5,557 nt of DNA from Savagea sp. Lineage in GTDB: Bacteria; Bacillota; Bacilli; Bacillales_A; Planococcaceae. The translations under genes were made by a program, and so were the position numbers. This document shows positions 1 through 5,475 of this stretch, piece by piece. The stretch spans positions 1 to 5,557 of the forward strand of contig JASKZX010000109.1 in the NCBI GenBank assembly GCA_030147435.1. The letters are read 5' to 3'. Every line of letters begins with the position of its first letter. Positions within the stretch are counted from its first letter, which is position 1. Under the pieces are notes generated by a model. That model was not told the DNA's origin. It ran no database searches and saw nothing but the letters and a program-made list of their open reading frames with translations.

Positions 1-78
1 AAATGTATTCAAGTACTCGTTCGTGAAACACCGACGAGTTACGTTCGATACGTACCGAAAGCGAGTGACTTTTCGTGA
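1..78 (+). CDS. queD: 6-carboxytetrahydropterin synthase QueD, C-terminal end (partial)
   Basis: Frame 1 is open from the window edge to TGA at 76-78, giving 25 residues of a protein that starts outside the window. The tail contains V-R-E-T-P-T-S-Y followed by a short basic end. This resembles the C-terminus of QueD/PTPS-family proteins, where a conserved Glu-Thr pair sits near the end of the last strand. QueD converts dihydroneopterin triphosphate to 6-carboxy-5,6,7,8-tetrahydropterin, the substrate of the next gene product, QueE. The stop codon overlaps the queE start (GTGA), as expected for an operon. The identification rests on a short fragment plus the neighbour, so the context carries much of the weight. 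Confidence 0.8.
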   Translation, partial: KCIQVLVRETPTSYVRYVPKASDFS

Positions 79-782
79 AAATTCCGATACTCGAATTATT
101 CGGCCCTACGATTCAAGGAGAAGGAATGGTCATTGGGAAGAAAACGTTATTCATTCGTACAAGTGGTTGTGATTACCGCTGCGCTTGGTGTGATTCAAGC
201 TTTACGTGGGACGGTACAGGTAAACCGACGATGATGACTCCTGAACAAATCATTACACAAATTGATGCGCTCAACCAAAATCGTGCGCGCCACGTAACAT
301 TATCTGGTGGAAACCCTGCAATCCATAAAGGGCTTGGAGAAGTCGTTGACCGATTACATGCTAGTGGTTACGATGTCGCTATCGAGACACAAGGAACGAT
401 TTGGAACGATTGGTTAACGAAAGTAGACGAGATTACCATCTCTCCAAAACCTCCTTCTTCTACGATGACGACGGACTTTCAACAACTCGCTTCTTTCATC
501 GAACGATTACCGAAAGAACGGACGACGTTAAAAGTCGTCGTATTCGATGAAAAAGACTTCCAATTCGCTGAAAAAGTGCATCAAACATTTCCTATGCTCG
601 ATTTTTACATTCAACCGGGAAATGACGACTTGCAAGAAGCGGACGAACGAAAAATGACACATCACTTAATTGAATCTTATGAGCGATTAATTGATCGTGC
701 AATGGCATCTACAATTTTAAAAGATGTTCGGGTACTCCCGCAATTACACGCACTCGTTTGGGGAAACCGTCGAGGCGTTTAA
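75..782 (+). CDS. queE: 7-carboxy-7-deazaguanine synthase QueE (radical SAM)
   Basis: This 235-residue radical SAM enzyme converts 6-carboxytetrahydropterin to 7-carboxy-7-deazaguanine in the cytosolic preQ0/queuosine pathway. The N-terminus, LELFGPTIQGEG (about residues 6-17), is the QueE signature. The cluster-binding cysteines C32-x3-C36-x2-C39 bind the 4Fe-4S cluster. GGNPA (78-82) corresponds to the SAM-contacting GGE-type motif, and ETQGT (104-108), SPKPPSS (123-129) and the C-terminal WGNRRGV (229-235) match the Bacillus subtilis-type enzyme as I remember it (about 243 residues). The start is GTG at 75, overlapping the queD stop by 4 bp. The first internal ATG (126) would remove the conserved N-terminal strand, so GTG is preferred. 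A weak GAGTGA-like ribosome binding site lies in the end of queD, suggesting translational coupling. A terminator follows directly, so queF is not co-transcribed downstream here. Confidence 0.97.
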   Translation: MKIPILELFGPTIQGEGMVIGKKTLFIRTSGCDYRCAWCDSSFTWDGTGKPTMMTPEQIITQIDALNQNRARHVTLSGGNPAIHKGLGEVVDRLHASGYDVAIETQGTIWNDWLTKVDEITISPKPPSSTMTTDFQQLASFIERLPKERTTLKVVVFDEKDFQFAEKVHQTFPMLDFYIQPGNDDLQEADERKMTHHLIESYERLIDRAMASTILKDVRVLPQLHALVWGNRRGV

Positions 783-788
783 ACCAAC

Positions 789-825
789 AAAAAAGAGGCT
801 TAGGAAAATTCCTAGCCTCTTTTTC
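789..825. terminator. Bidirectional intrinsic terminator between queE and the SDR gene
   Basis: Positions 791-805 pair with 810-823, with one bulged T at 801 and a 4-nt loop. The stem continues into a T-run (820-824) on the plus strand and an A-run (789-794) that gives a U-run for minus-strand transcripts. It sits between convergent stop codons at 782 and 835, so one hairpin can end both transcripts. Confidence 0.9.
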
Positions 826-834
826 TCGATTCGA

Positions 835-1599
835 TTAATCCATTACTAAACCGCCATCAACGACTAAGTTTTGACCTGTAATGCCTCGACTCCAAGGAGA
901 TGCGAAGAAAATGACAGCGTCTGCTACTTCTTCCGGTGTGATCGCATGACCAATCGGTGTGTTTTGAGCGATTGCTTGGAAAATAGCATCCGGTGTTGCG
1001 TCACTTGCATCTGTTCGGTCGAGTAAACCTGCAGATACCATGTTGACATTAATACCATGCGTTCCAAGTTCTTTTGCCATATTACGTGTCAATCCGACGA
1101 GTGCTGCTTTCGCTGTATTGTAATCAACGTAAGGAACGACTGGATGTTGAACAAGGTTCGTTCCAATATTAATAATACGACCGAAGCCATGTTCCGTCAT
1201 ATCTTTTTTCGCACTATGATACGTATTTAAAGCAGAACGCAAATTTCCTTCGATTTGTTTCGATAAATCTTTCCACTTCATTTTTTCTAACGGCACACGA
1301 TCATCGCCATTGAATTTAAAATCAATTAACGCATTGTTCACAACTGTCGTAATTGGGTGACCGAAGTTTTCTTTCGCTTCTTCGAACAACTTATCCATAT
1401 CTGCTTGACTACGAACGTCTCCTTTAATTGCGATCGTTCGCTCTTCACCTAGTTCTTTTACGAGTGCTTCTGCTTGATCTTTACTTTCAAAGTAATTCAC
1501 AACGACACGAGCACCTTCTCGGCGGAAAGCGGTTGCAATTGCGCGCCCTAAACCGCGACTCGCACCTGTAACGAGTACTACCTGCTCTTGAATATCCAT
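835..1599 (-). CDS. SDR-family oxidoreductase (annotated type: 3-oxoacyl-ACP reductase-like)
   Basis: This is a 254-residue classical short-chain dehydrogenase/reductase, an NAD(P)-dependent Rossmann enzyme. Visible motifs are the nucleotide-binding TGASRGLG (11-18), D61 in GDV (adenine contact), NNA (88-90), N119, the catalytic Y160-x3-K164 and a C-terminal VDGG. Three usual signatures are altered: NNAG is NNAL, the catalytic Ser 13 residues before Tyr is T147, and the PG motif after strand 6 is A190-G191. I recall a FabG-like subfamily in Bacilli with the same changes, so this is probably a distinct clade rather than decay. Substrate is unknown, and a role in fatty acid synthesis should not be assumed because no fab genes are nearby. 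The start is ATG at 1599 with AAAGGAG at 1617-1611. A TTG at 1629 would place that ribosome binding site inside the gene. It is a single-gene unit with its own promoter. Confidence 0.9.
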   Translation of the reverse strand: MDIQEQVVLVTGASRGLGRAIATAFRREGARVVVNYFESKDQAEALVKELGEERTIAIKGDVRSQADMDKLFEEAKENFGHPITTVVNNALIDFKFNGDDRVPLEKMKWKDLSKQIEGNLRSALNTYHSAKKDMTEHGFGRIINIGTNLVQHPVVPYVDYNTAKAALVGLTRNMAKELGTHGINVNMVSAGLLDRTDASDATPDAIFQAIAQNTPIGHAITPEEVADAVIFFASPWSRGITGQNLVVDGGLVMD

Positions 1600-1610
1600 A
1601 ATTATCAAAT

Positions 1611-1617
1611 CTCCTTT
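1611..1617 (-). promoter_or_regulatory. Ribosome binding site deciding the SDR start
   Basis: The minus strand reads AAAGGAG, 11 nt before ATG 1599-1597. It selects this ATG over the in-frame TTG at 1629, which lies upstream of the site. Confidence 0.85.
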
Positions 1618-1635
1618 ACATATATCCAAACATTT

Positions 1636-1649
1636 GCCTAGTTTTAGGC
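1636..1649. promoter_or_regulatory. Small hairpin in the SDR 5' leader
   Basis: GCCTA (1636-1640) and TAGGC (1645-1649) form a 5-bp stem with a 4-nt loop. The predicted SDR transcript starts near 1656, so the hairpin would lie within the first 20 nt of the mRNA. It could protect the 5' end or be half of a DNA operator. No T-run follows, so it is not a terminator. Function is inferred only. Confidence 0.4.
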
Positions 1650-1662
1650 GATTCCTATAATA

Positions 1663-1671
1663 ATTATAACA
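1663..1671 (-). promoter_or_regulatory. Extended -10 promoter for the SDR gene
   Basis: The minus strand reads TGTTATAAT: a perfect TATAAT (1668-1663) preceded by TGn, the extended -10 element of sigma-A promoters in Gram-positive bacteria. I see no good -35 hexamer 16-18 bp upstream, which extended -10 promoters can tolerate. A start near 1656 would give a leader of about 57 nt. Confidence 0.65.
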
Positions 1672-1738
1672 TAGTTTTTCATTTTTTTCCTTTTCCCTTT
1701 TTTAAGGTTCGAATATTCCTATTTTTCAGTCTTTATTG

Positions 1739-1768
1739 TTTTCAAAGGAAGCGTTTTCATGATACACT
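1739..1768 (+). promoter_or_regulatory. Possible promoter for the 139-residue protein gene
   Basis: TTTTCA at 1739-1744 (4/6 match to TTGACA) is followed after 18 bp by TACACT at 1763-1768, with TG one base before it (extended -10, TGATACACT). An alternative is TTTTCA 1754-1759 with TAACAT 1777-1782, spacing 17. Both are moderate matches, so the start site is uncertain. Confidence 0.35.
1746..1759. promoter_or_regulatory. Possible cre (CcpA) operator
   Basis: AGGAAGCGTTTTCA matches the catabolite-responsive element consensus TGWAARCGYTWWCA at 12 of 14 positions, including the central CG and the right half. It falls within the spacer of the candidate promoter for the downstream gene, a position where CcpA binding would repress. 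A single match in AT-rich DNA is weak evidence. Confidence 0.4.
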
Positions 1769-1840
1769 GCTTATTGTAACATTTCTTTTTAATTCGCCAA
1801 AGGAATTACTTCTTATGAGACGTTAAAGGAGTCTGAGCCT

Positions 1841-2260
1841 ATGTATGAAGAACAGACAAAAATTTGTACATACTTTTATTTGAACGATGAACTGTATGAA
1901 AAAGACGTATTTTCACTTGTAGATATGGATATTTTACCTGAGTTTTATCCTTCTTCCCAAGCGATCGAACGAGCGATTGAACAATTTACACAAAGTTGGT
2001 CCGAAAGTTTTTACGATGAACTCGTCTCTTACGATAAACGTAAAATTACACCGCTGACCGAAGTAACTTTTGCTCTATTGCCGCTTAAAAAGCGTACACC
2101 ACTTTTCGAAAAAGTATATTTACTGAAAGAATTAAAGATTGACCCTCATCTCTACTCAAAAGGTGAACATTTATTCGATGCGATTTATCAGCGTTTTTAC
2201 GCGTGGGAAAAAGAAGTCGTTCGTACAAATTGGCAAGTGATGACGTATGCACCATCATGA
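1841..2260 (+). CDS. Unrecognised 139-residue protein
   Basis: I do not recognise the family. The frame is open for 139 codons from an ATG preceded by a good ribosome binding site (TAAAGGAG, 1824-1831, 9 nt spacing). It has its own intergenic region upstream and a hairpin immediately after the stop, so it is very probably a real gene. The product is rich in Tyr, Phe and acidic residues in its first half and more basic (about residues 66-95) in the middle. It has one cysteine (C9), no signal peptide, no membrane segment and no repeat, and is probably a soluble cytosolic helical protein. The aromatic pattern FYLNDELYEKD near the N-terminus is distinctive. The convergent neighbour is a nuclease gene, but the two are on opposite strands and need not be related. 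Confidence 0.8.
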   Translation: MYEEQTKICTYFYLNDELYEKDVFSLVDMDILPEFYPSSQAIERAIEQFTQSWSESFYDELVSYDKRKITPLTEVTFALLPLKKRTPLFEKVYLLKELKIDPHLYSKGEHLFDAIYQRFYAWEKEVVRTNWQVMTYAPS

Positions 2261-2264
2261 ATCG

Positions 2265-2294
2265 CTCACCTCTTTGTAAAGAGGTGAGTTATTT
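2265..2294. terminator. Hairpin terminator between convergent genes
   Basis: CTCACCTCTT (2265-2274) pairs perfectly with AAGAGGTGAG (2279-2288) around a TGTA loop. It fills the 28-bp gap between the stops at 2260 and 2289. The plus-strand tail TTATTTC is a modest U-run and the minus-strand side lacks one, so it should work better for the plus-strand gene. Confidence 0.7.
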
Positions 2295-2816
2295 CATTAA
2301 CCAACCTTTTAAATCTTCTCGGTCATACAAACGTACATTACTTGCTCGAGCTAACTTTTTCGCAGGCTCTGTATAGTAACTATTTGTAATGACCCATGCT
2401 TCCTTCGTTCGATACATGTTTTGCGCACCGATTACTTCTTGTACTGCTTGTATCCCAACTTTATTACGATAACGCTTCGCTTGAACGACGATCGTTCGTC
2501 TCCGTTTTCGCATTAATAAATCTGCTCCGTAATCTCCAGATCCTTTCGTTACTTCAACGTGATAGCCTCTTTCTTCAAATACTTCTTTTAAAAAATGTTC
2601 AAATGCTAACCCATTCATTCGATCAATAGTATACCAAGACGGCCAACGTCGAACTTTTTTTCTTTTTTTCTGAACGTATAAGTACATCATGCTCATCAAA
2701 TATAAGCCGATAATTCCACCAATAAATCCACCGGAAATATGTTGAAAAGAGAAAAAACCGATGACACTTCCTATAACTGTGAAAATCATCGCACCGATTA
2801 TATAAATTATTCGCAA
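2289..2816 (-). CDS. Membrane-anchored Mrr-type restriction endonuclease-like protein
   Basis: This 175-residue protein has two predicted membrane segments (about residues 3-24 and 28-48), a very basic linker (49-57, KKRKKVRRW) and a PD-(D/E)xK nuclease domain of the Mrr_cat type (about 68-172). Visible active-site residues are E73, D99 in GDYGAD and Q112-A-K114, the QxK variant usual in Mrr-like enzymes. Conserved GAQ (130-132) and WVITNSYYTEPAKKLA (141-156) complete the fold. The family cleaves DNA, often modified DNA. The short helical hairpin suggests the nuclease is tethered on the cytoplasmic face. The start is TTG at 2816 with AGGAAGGTGA just upstream (2830-2821), and an in-frame stop lies a few codons further up. 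No methyltransferase or specificity subunit is nearby, so target and role (defence, DNA quality control or other) are unknown. Confidence 0.88.
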   Translation of the reverse strand: MRIIYIIGAMIFTVIGSVIGFFSFQHISGGFIGGIIGLYLMSMMYLYVQKKRKKVRRWPSWYTIDRMNGLAFEHFLKEVFEERGYHVEVTKGSGDYGADLLMRKRRRTIVVQAKRYRNKVGIQAVQEVIGAQNMYRTKEAWVITNSYYTEPAKKLARASNVRLYDREDLKGWLMK

Positions 2817-2820
2817 TTTG

Positions 2821-2830
2821 TCACCTTCCT
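2821..2830 (-). promoter_or_regulatory. Ribosome binding site supporting a TTG start
   Basis: The minus strand reads AGGAAGGTGA, a near-complete anti-16S complement, 4 nt before TTG 2816-2814. With an in-frame TAA upstream and no nearby ATG before the first membrane segment, it fixes the start. Confidence 0.75.
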
Positions 2831-2880
2831 TATTTTATAATACCATGATTTCTTTCGTTTTTCTCGATAGTTACATTATT

Positions 2881-2897
2881 GATACTATTATAGTAAC
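2881..2897 (-). promoter_or_regulatory. Candidate -10 of the nuclease promoter inside a near-palindrome
   Basis: The minus strand has TATAAT at 2892-2887, about 70 nt upstream of the nuclease start. The -35 region is poor (no TTGACA-like hexamer at 16-18 bp). The -10 lies within TACTAT-T-ATAGTA (2883-2895), a perfect 6-bp-arm inverted repeat extended by a G/C pair at 2881/2897. This could be an operator or simply AT-rich symmetry. Confidence 0.4.
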
Positions 2898-2980
2898 ATA
2901 ATATATACTTTGAAGTTTTTACCAATAAAGAATAGAAATTTACGTTTATTTTCATTTTTAAATCGATTATTGAAATATAC

Positions 2981-3009
2981 TTGTCTTCCTTTCCTTATAC
3001 AAATATAAT
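2981..3009 (+). promoter_or_regulatory. Sigma-A promoter of the alcohol dehydrogenase gene
   Basis: TTGTCT (2981-2986, 4/6 match to TTGACA) and a perfect TATAAT (3004-3009) are separated by exactly 17 bp. Transcription would begin near 3016, giving a leader of about 30 nt that contains the AAGGAG ribosome binding site (3033-3038). This rules out translation from the in-frame TTG at 2981. Confidence 0.8.
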
Positions 3010-3046
3010 AAAAATGTATAAAATTCTTAGACAAGGAGATAATGAC

Positions 3047-4201
3047 ATGTTTGACTATTTTTTACCTAACGTCAACTTTTTCGGACGTGGCGCTGTAAAT
3101 GTTACAGGAGAGCGTGCGAAAATTTTAGGCGGAAAAAAAGCATTAATCGTCACAGATACATTTTTACGTAGTTTAGAAGGAGGTCCTGTCGATAAAGTGC
3201 TCGCTTCTTTAGAAAAAGAAGGGATTGAAGCAGCTATTTATGATGGGGTTGAGCCGAACCCAAAAGATACGAATGTTCAAGCAGGGCTCGACATTTTTGA
3301 AAAAGAAAACTGTGATATGATCATTACAATCGGTGGGGGAAGTGCTCACGACTGCGGAAAAGGGATCGGTATCGCAGCAACACACGATGGCGACCTTTAC
3401 GAAGACTATGCAGGGATTGAGACATTAACAAACCCATTACCACCACTCGTTTGTGTAAACACAACAGCTGGTACAGGTAGTGAAGTGACACGTCACTGCG
3501 TATTAACGAATACAGAGAAGAAAGTAAAGTTTGTTATCGTTAGTTGGAGAAACACACCACTTGTATCCATCAATGACCCTGAATTAATGGTCGGTAAACC
3601 AGCAGGACTTACAGCAGCAACTGGAATGGATGCATTAACACACGCTGTTGAAGCATACGTTTCACTCGGTGCAAACCCTGTGACAGATGCTGCAGCGATT
3701 CAAGCGATTAAATTAATCTCAACGAACTTACGTCAAGCTGTTGCTTACGGACAAAATATTGAAGCGCGTGAAAACATGGCACATGCATCACTTCTTGCAG
3801 CAATGGCTTTCAATAACGCAGGTCTTGGGTATGTTCACGCAATGGCTCACCAACTCGGCGGACTTTACGATATGCCACACGGTGTAGCAAATGCGATTTT
3901 ACTTCCACACGTTGAGCGTTACAATTTAATTTCAAACCCTCAAAAATTCGCAGACATTGCTGAATTTATGGGTGAAAATATCGAAGGTCTTTCAGTTCGT
4001 GAAGCTGCTGATAAAGCAATCGAAGCGATCGAACAATTATCAAAAGACGTCGGTATTCCAGCAACATTACGTGAAATGAATGTTAAAGAAGAAGACTTCG
4101 AAAAAATGGCAGAACTTGCACTTGAAGACGGAAACGCTGTAAGTAACCCTATCCAAGGGCGTAAAGAAGACATTATCGAAATTTTCAAAGCAGCGTACTA
4201 A
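3047..4201 (+). CDS. dhaT: Iron-containing alcohol dehydrogenase, 1,3-propanediol dehydrogenase (DhaT)-like
   Basis: This 384-residue group III metal-dependent alcohol dehydrogenase interconverts alcohols and aldehydes with NAD(H) in the cytosol. Matching stretches to Klebsiella-type DhaT, from memory, include MFDYFLPNVNFFG (1-13), DGVEPNPKDTNV (66-77), HCVLTN (150-155) and HQLGGLYDMPHGVANA (268-283). The dinucleotide site has GGGSAHD (96-102), and D37 in VTD favours NAD over NADP. Metal ligands are D195, H199, H264 and H278. Bacillus methanolicus methanol dehydrogenase belongs to the same group, so methanol or other short alcohols are possible substrates. The start is ATG at 3047, with AAGGAG 9 nt upstream and agreement with the DhaT N-terminus. 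An upstream in-frame TTG (2981) lies in the promoter. No glycerol dehydratase or other dha genes are visible, so the symbol marks the family, not a proven 1,3-propanediol role. Confidence 0.93.
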   Translation: MFDYFLPNVNFFGRGAVNVTGERAKILGGKKALIVTDTFLRSLEGGPVDKVLASLEKEGIEAAIYDGVEPNPKDTNVQAGLDIFEKENCDMIITIGGGSAHDCGKGIGIAATHDGDLYEDYAGIETLTNPLPPLVCVNTTAGTGSEVTRHCVLTNTEKKVKFVIVSWRNTPLVSINDPELMVGKPAGLTAATGMDALTHAVEAYVSLGANPVTDAAAIQAIKLISTNLRQAVAYGQNIEARENMAHASLLAAMAFNNAGLGYVHAMAHQLGGLYDMPHGVANAILLPHVERYNLISNPQKFADIAEFMGENIEGLSVREAADKAIEAIEQLSKDVGIPATLREMNVKEEDFEKMAELALEDGNAVSNPIQGRKEDIIEIFKAAY

Positions 4202-4254
4202 TTTCACTCATCCTTCGCATAATTTTTCCTGAATATTGAATAAATATATCCTTG

Positions 4255-4289
4255 ACGACCCTTTTTTAAAAAAGGGTCGTTTTTTGTTT
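4255..4289 (+). terminator. Strong intrinsic terminator of the alcohol dehydrogenase gene
   Basis: Positions 4255-4267 and 4268-4280 are perfect inverse complements (ACGACCC plus six T, then six A plus GGGTCGT), followed by TTTTT-G-TTTT. The hairpin has a GC-rich base and a strong U-tail on the plus strand. The minus side has no U-run, so it is unidirectional. Confidence 0.92.
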
Positions 4290-4326
4290 TACGTGCTTTG
4301 TTTCGCCCTTTCTTTTACAATGAGGA

Positions 4327-4336
4327 AAAGGGGGAG
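4327..4336 (+). promoter_or_regulatory. Ribosome binding site of the monooxygenase gene
   Basis: AAAGGGGGAG ends 5 nt before ATG 4342. It confirms that start, which also places the GxGxxG motif at the usual distance from the N-terminus. Confidence 0.75.
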
Positions 4337-4341
4337 ATCGT

Positions 4342-5475
4342 ATGCATGTTTCAATTATCGGAGGAGGAATTGGAGGCTTATCTGTTGCTATCGCACTTGA
4401 ACGACTCGGATTCGATTACGATGTATATGAGCAAGCTTCATCATTTCAACCGATAGGCTCAGCAATTGGACTCGGCTCTAACGCGATGCTCGCTCTTCGT
4501 ACACTCGGTGTCGGAGAATCAGTGTTACAAGAAGGTATGCCTCTTCATGAACAACGTTTTATCGATGAACAGTGGAATGAACTCAACCGCGTCTACCTTT
4601 CTTCTTGGAACGATGCATTTGGCGAAGAAACGATTACGATTCAACGAGCTGACCTCCACGAAGCTCTTTATGATGCTTTGCCGAAACCAAATCTTCACTT
4701 GAACGCACGGCTCATCGATTTCAAAAAAAGAAATCATTTGTATGAACTACAATTTGCAAATGGGAAAAAGCAAACGACTGATATCATCATTGCAGCAGAT
4801 GGGATTCATTCGCTCATTCGACAAGCTGTAGCTCCTCATAGTAAAAAGCGATATAGCGGTTATACGTGTTGGCGAGGAATCGCAAAAAATAAAGACGATA
4901 TTCCTTTACACATTTCGCATGAAGCTTGGTCGACGAAAGGTCGTATCGGCTGGGCACCGATGTCTAAAGGAAATGCGTACTGGTTTGCATGTATCAACGC
5001 GCAACCGGATGAACCAAACTTCAAACGATGGAAGCAAGAAGATGTCGCTCATCATTTTTCTTTTTTAGGTCCTGTCGTCGAACGAATGATTGCAGAAACA
5101 CCTGATCATTACTTTTTACATCATGACTTATACGACGTACAACCTCTCCAAACTTTCGTTTATGATCGTATCGTTTTACTCGGAGATGCAGCACATGCTA
5201 CGACACCGAATATGGGACAAGGTGCAGGACAAGCGATTGAAGATGCATTTTTCTTATATCGCGTGCTTAAAAAGCATTCTTCGATTGAAGAAGCATTTCG
5301 TGTCTATGACGAATACCGCGTGCCAAAGACAAAAAAAGTAACGGAACTTTCTCGCTTCATCGGTTGGGCTTCTCAATGGGAATCGCCTTTTTGGGCTTCT
5401 CTACGTAACAAAATCTTCCGCCGGATTCCGACACAGTTTTTATTAAATCGATTACATTTTTTATTTAAGGATTAA
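4342..5475 (+). CDS. FAD-dependent monooxygenase (PHBH/aromatic-ring hydroxylase fold)
   Basis: This 377-residue class A flavoprotein hydroxylase-type protein would use FAD and NAD(P)H to insert oxygen into an organic substrate. It has GGGIGG at 7-12 (GxGxxG ADP-binding motif) with E30 closing the Rossmann unit, R102 in QRADLH, and ADGIHSLIR (152-160), the DG motif that contacts both cofactors. GDAAHATTPNMGQGAGQAIEDA begins at G281-D282 (the GD motif for FAD ribityl binding). The full-length layout resembles a staphylococcal FAD-dependent monooxygenase I recall, including the basic C-terminus (RNKIFRRIP). The substrate is unknown, and ring hydroxylation is only the most common activity of the family. 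ATG 4342 has AAAGGGGGAG (4327-4336) close upstream. The gene stands between two terminators, so it is transcribed alone, although I could not place its promoter with confidence. Confidence 0.92.
   Translation: MHVSIIGGGIGGLSVAIALERLGFDYDVYEQASSFQPIGSAIGLGSNAMLALRTLGVGESVLQEGMPLHEQRFIDEQWNELNRVYLSSWNDAFGEETITIQRADLHEALYDALPKPNLHLNARLIDFKKRNHLYELQFANGKKQTTDIIIAADGIHSLIRQAVAPHSKKRYSGYTCWRGIAKNKDDIPLHISHEAWSTKGRIGWAPMSKGNAYWFACINAQPDEPNFKRWKQEDVAHHFSFLGPVVERMIAETPDHYFLHHDLYDVQPLQTFVYDRIVLLGDAAHATTPNMGQGAGQAIEDAFFLYRVLKKHSSIEEAFRVYDEYRVPKTKKVTELSRFIGWASQWESPFWASLRNKIFRRIPTQFLLNRLHFLFKD

Noticed and set aside
1600..1629. Ten extra N-terminal codons for the SDR protein from a TTG
   Set aside because: The extension contains the strong AAAGGAG ribosome binding site, and SDR proteins usually begin a few residues before the TGxxxGxG motif, which fits ATG 1599.
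2396..2629. Plus-strand open frame of 77 codons
   Set aside because: It lies wholly inside the nuclease gene on the opposite strand, has no ribosome binding site, and encodes a low-complexity Leu/Ser-rich product. It is a shadow frame.
2870..2897. GTTAC/GTAAC inverted repeat (2870-2874 and 2893-2897)
   Set aside because: Five-base arms separated by 18 nt with no further pairing are expected often by chance in AT-rich DNA.
3940..4188. Minus-strand open frame of 82 codons
   Set aside because: It is antisense to the conserved C-terminal domain of the dehydrogenase and the Ser/Ile-rich product reflects codon complementarity.
4252..4257. TTGACG as a -35 element
   Set aside because: It is the base of the dehydrogenase terminator stem and there is no -10-like sequence 16-18 bp downstream.
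4316..4321. TACAAT as a -10 for the monooxygenase gene
   Set aside because: A start near 4328 would fall inside the ribosome binding site and no -35 hexamer is found at 16-18 bp. The promoter remains unplaced.
4466..4737. Two open frames (one per strand) of about 70-78 codons
   Set aside because: Both overlap the FAD monooxygenase coding sequence and neither has a convincing start signal.
5090..5341. Plus-strand open frame of 83 codons
   Set aside because: It covers the conserved GD motif region of the monooxygenase in another frame. The conserved protein is clearly the real product.
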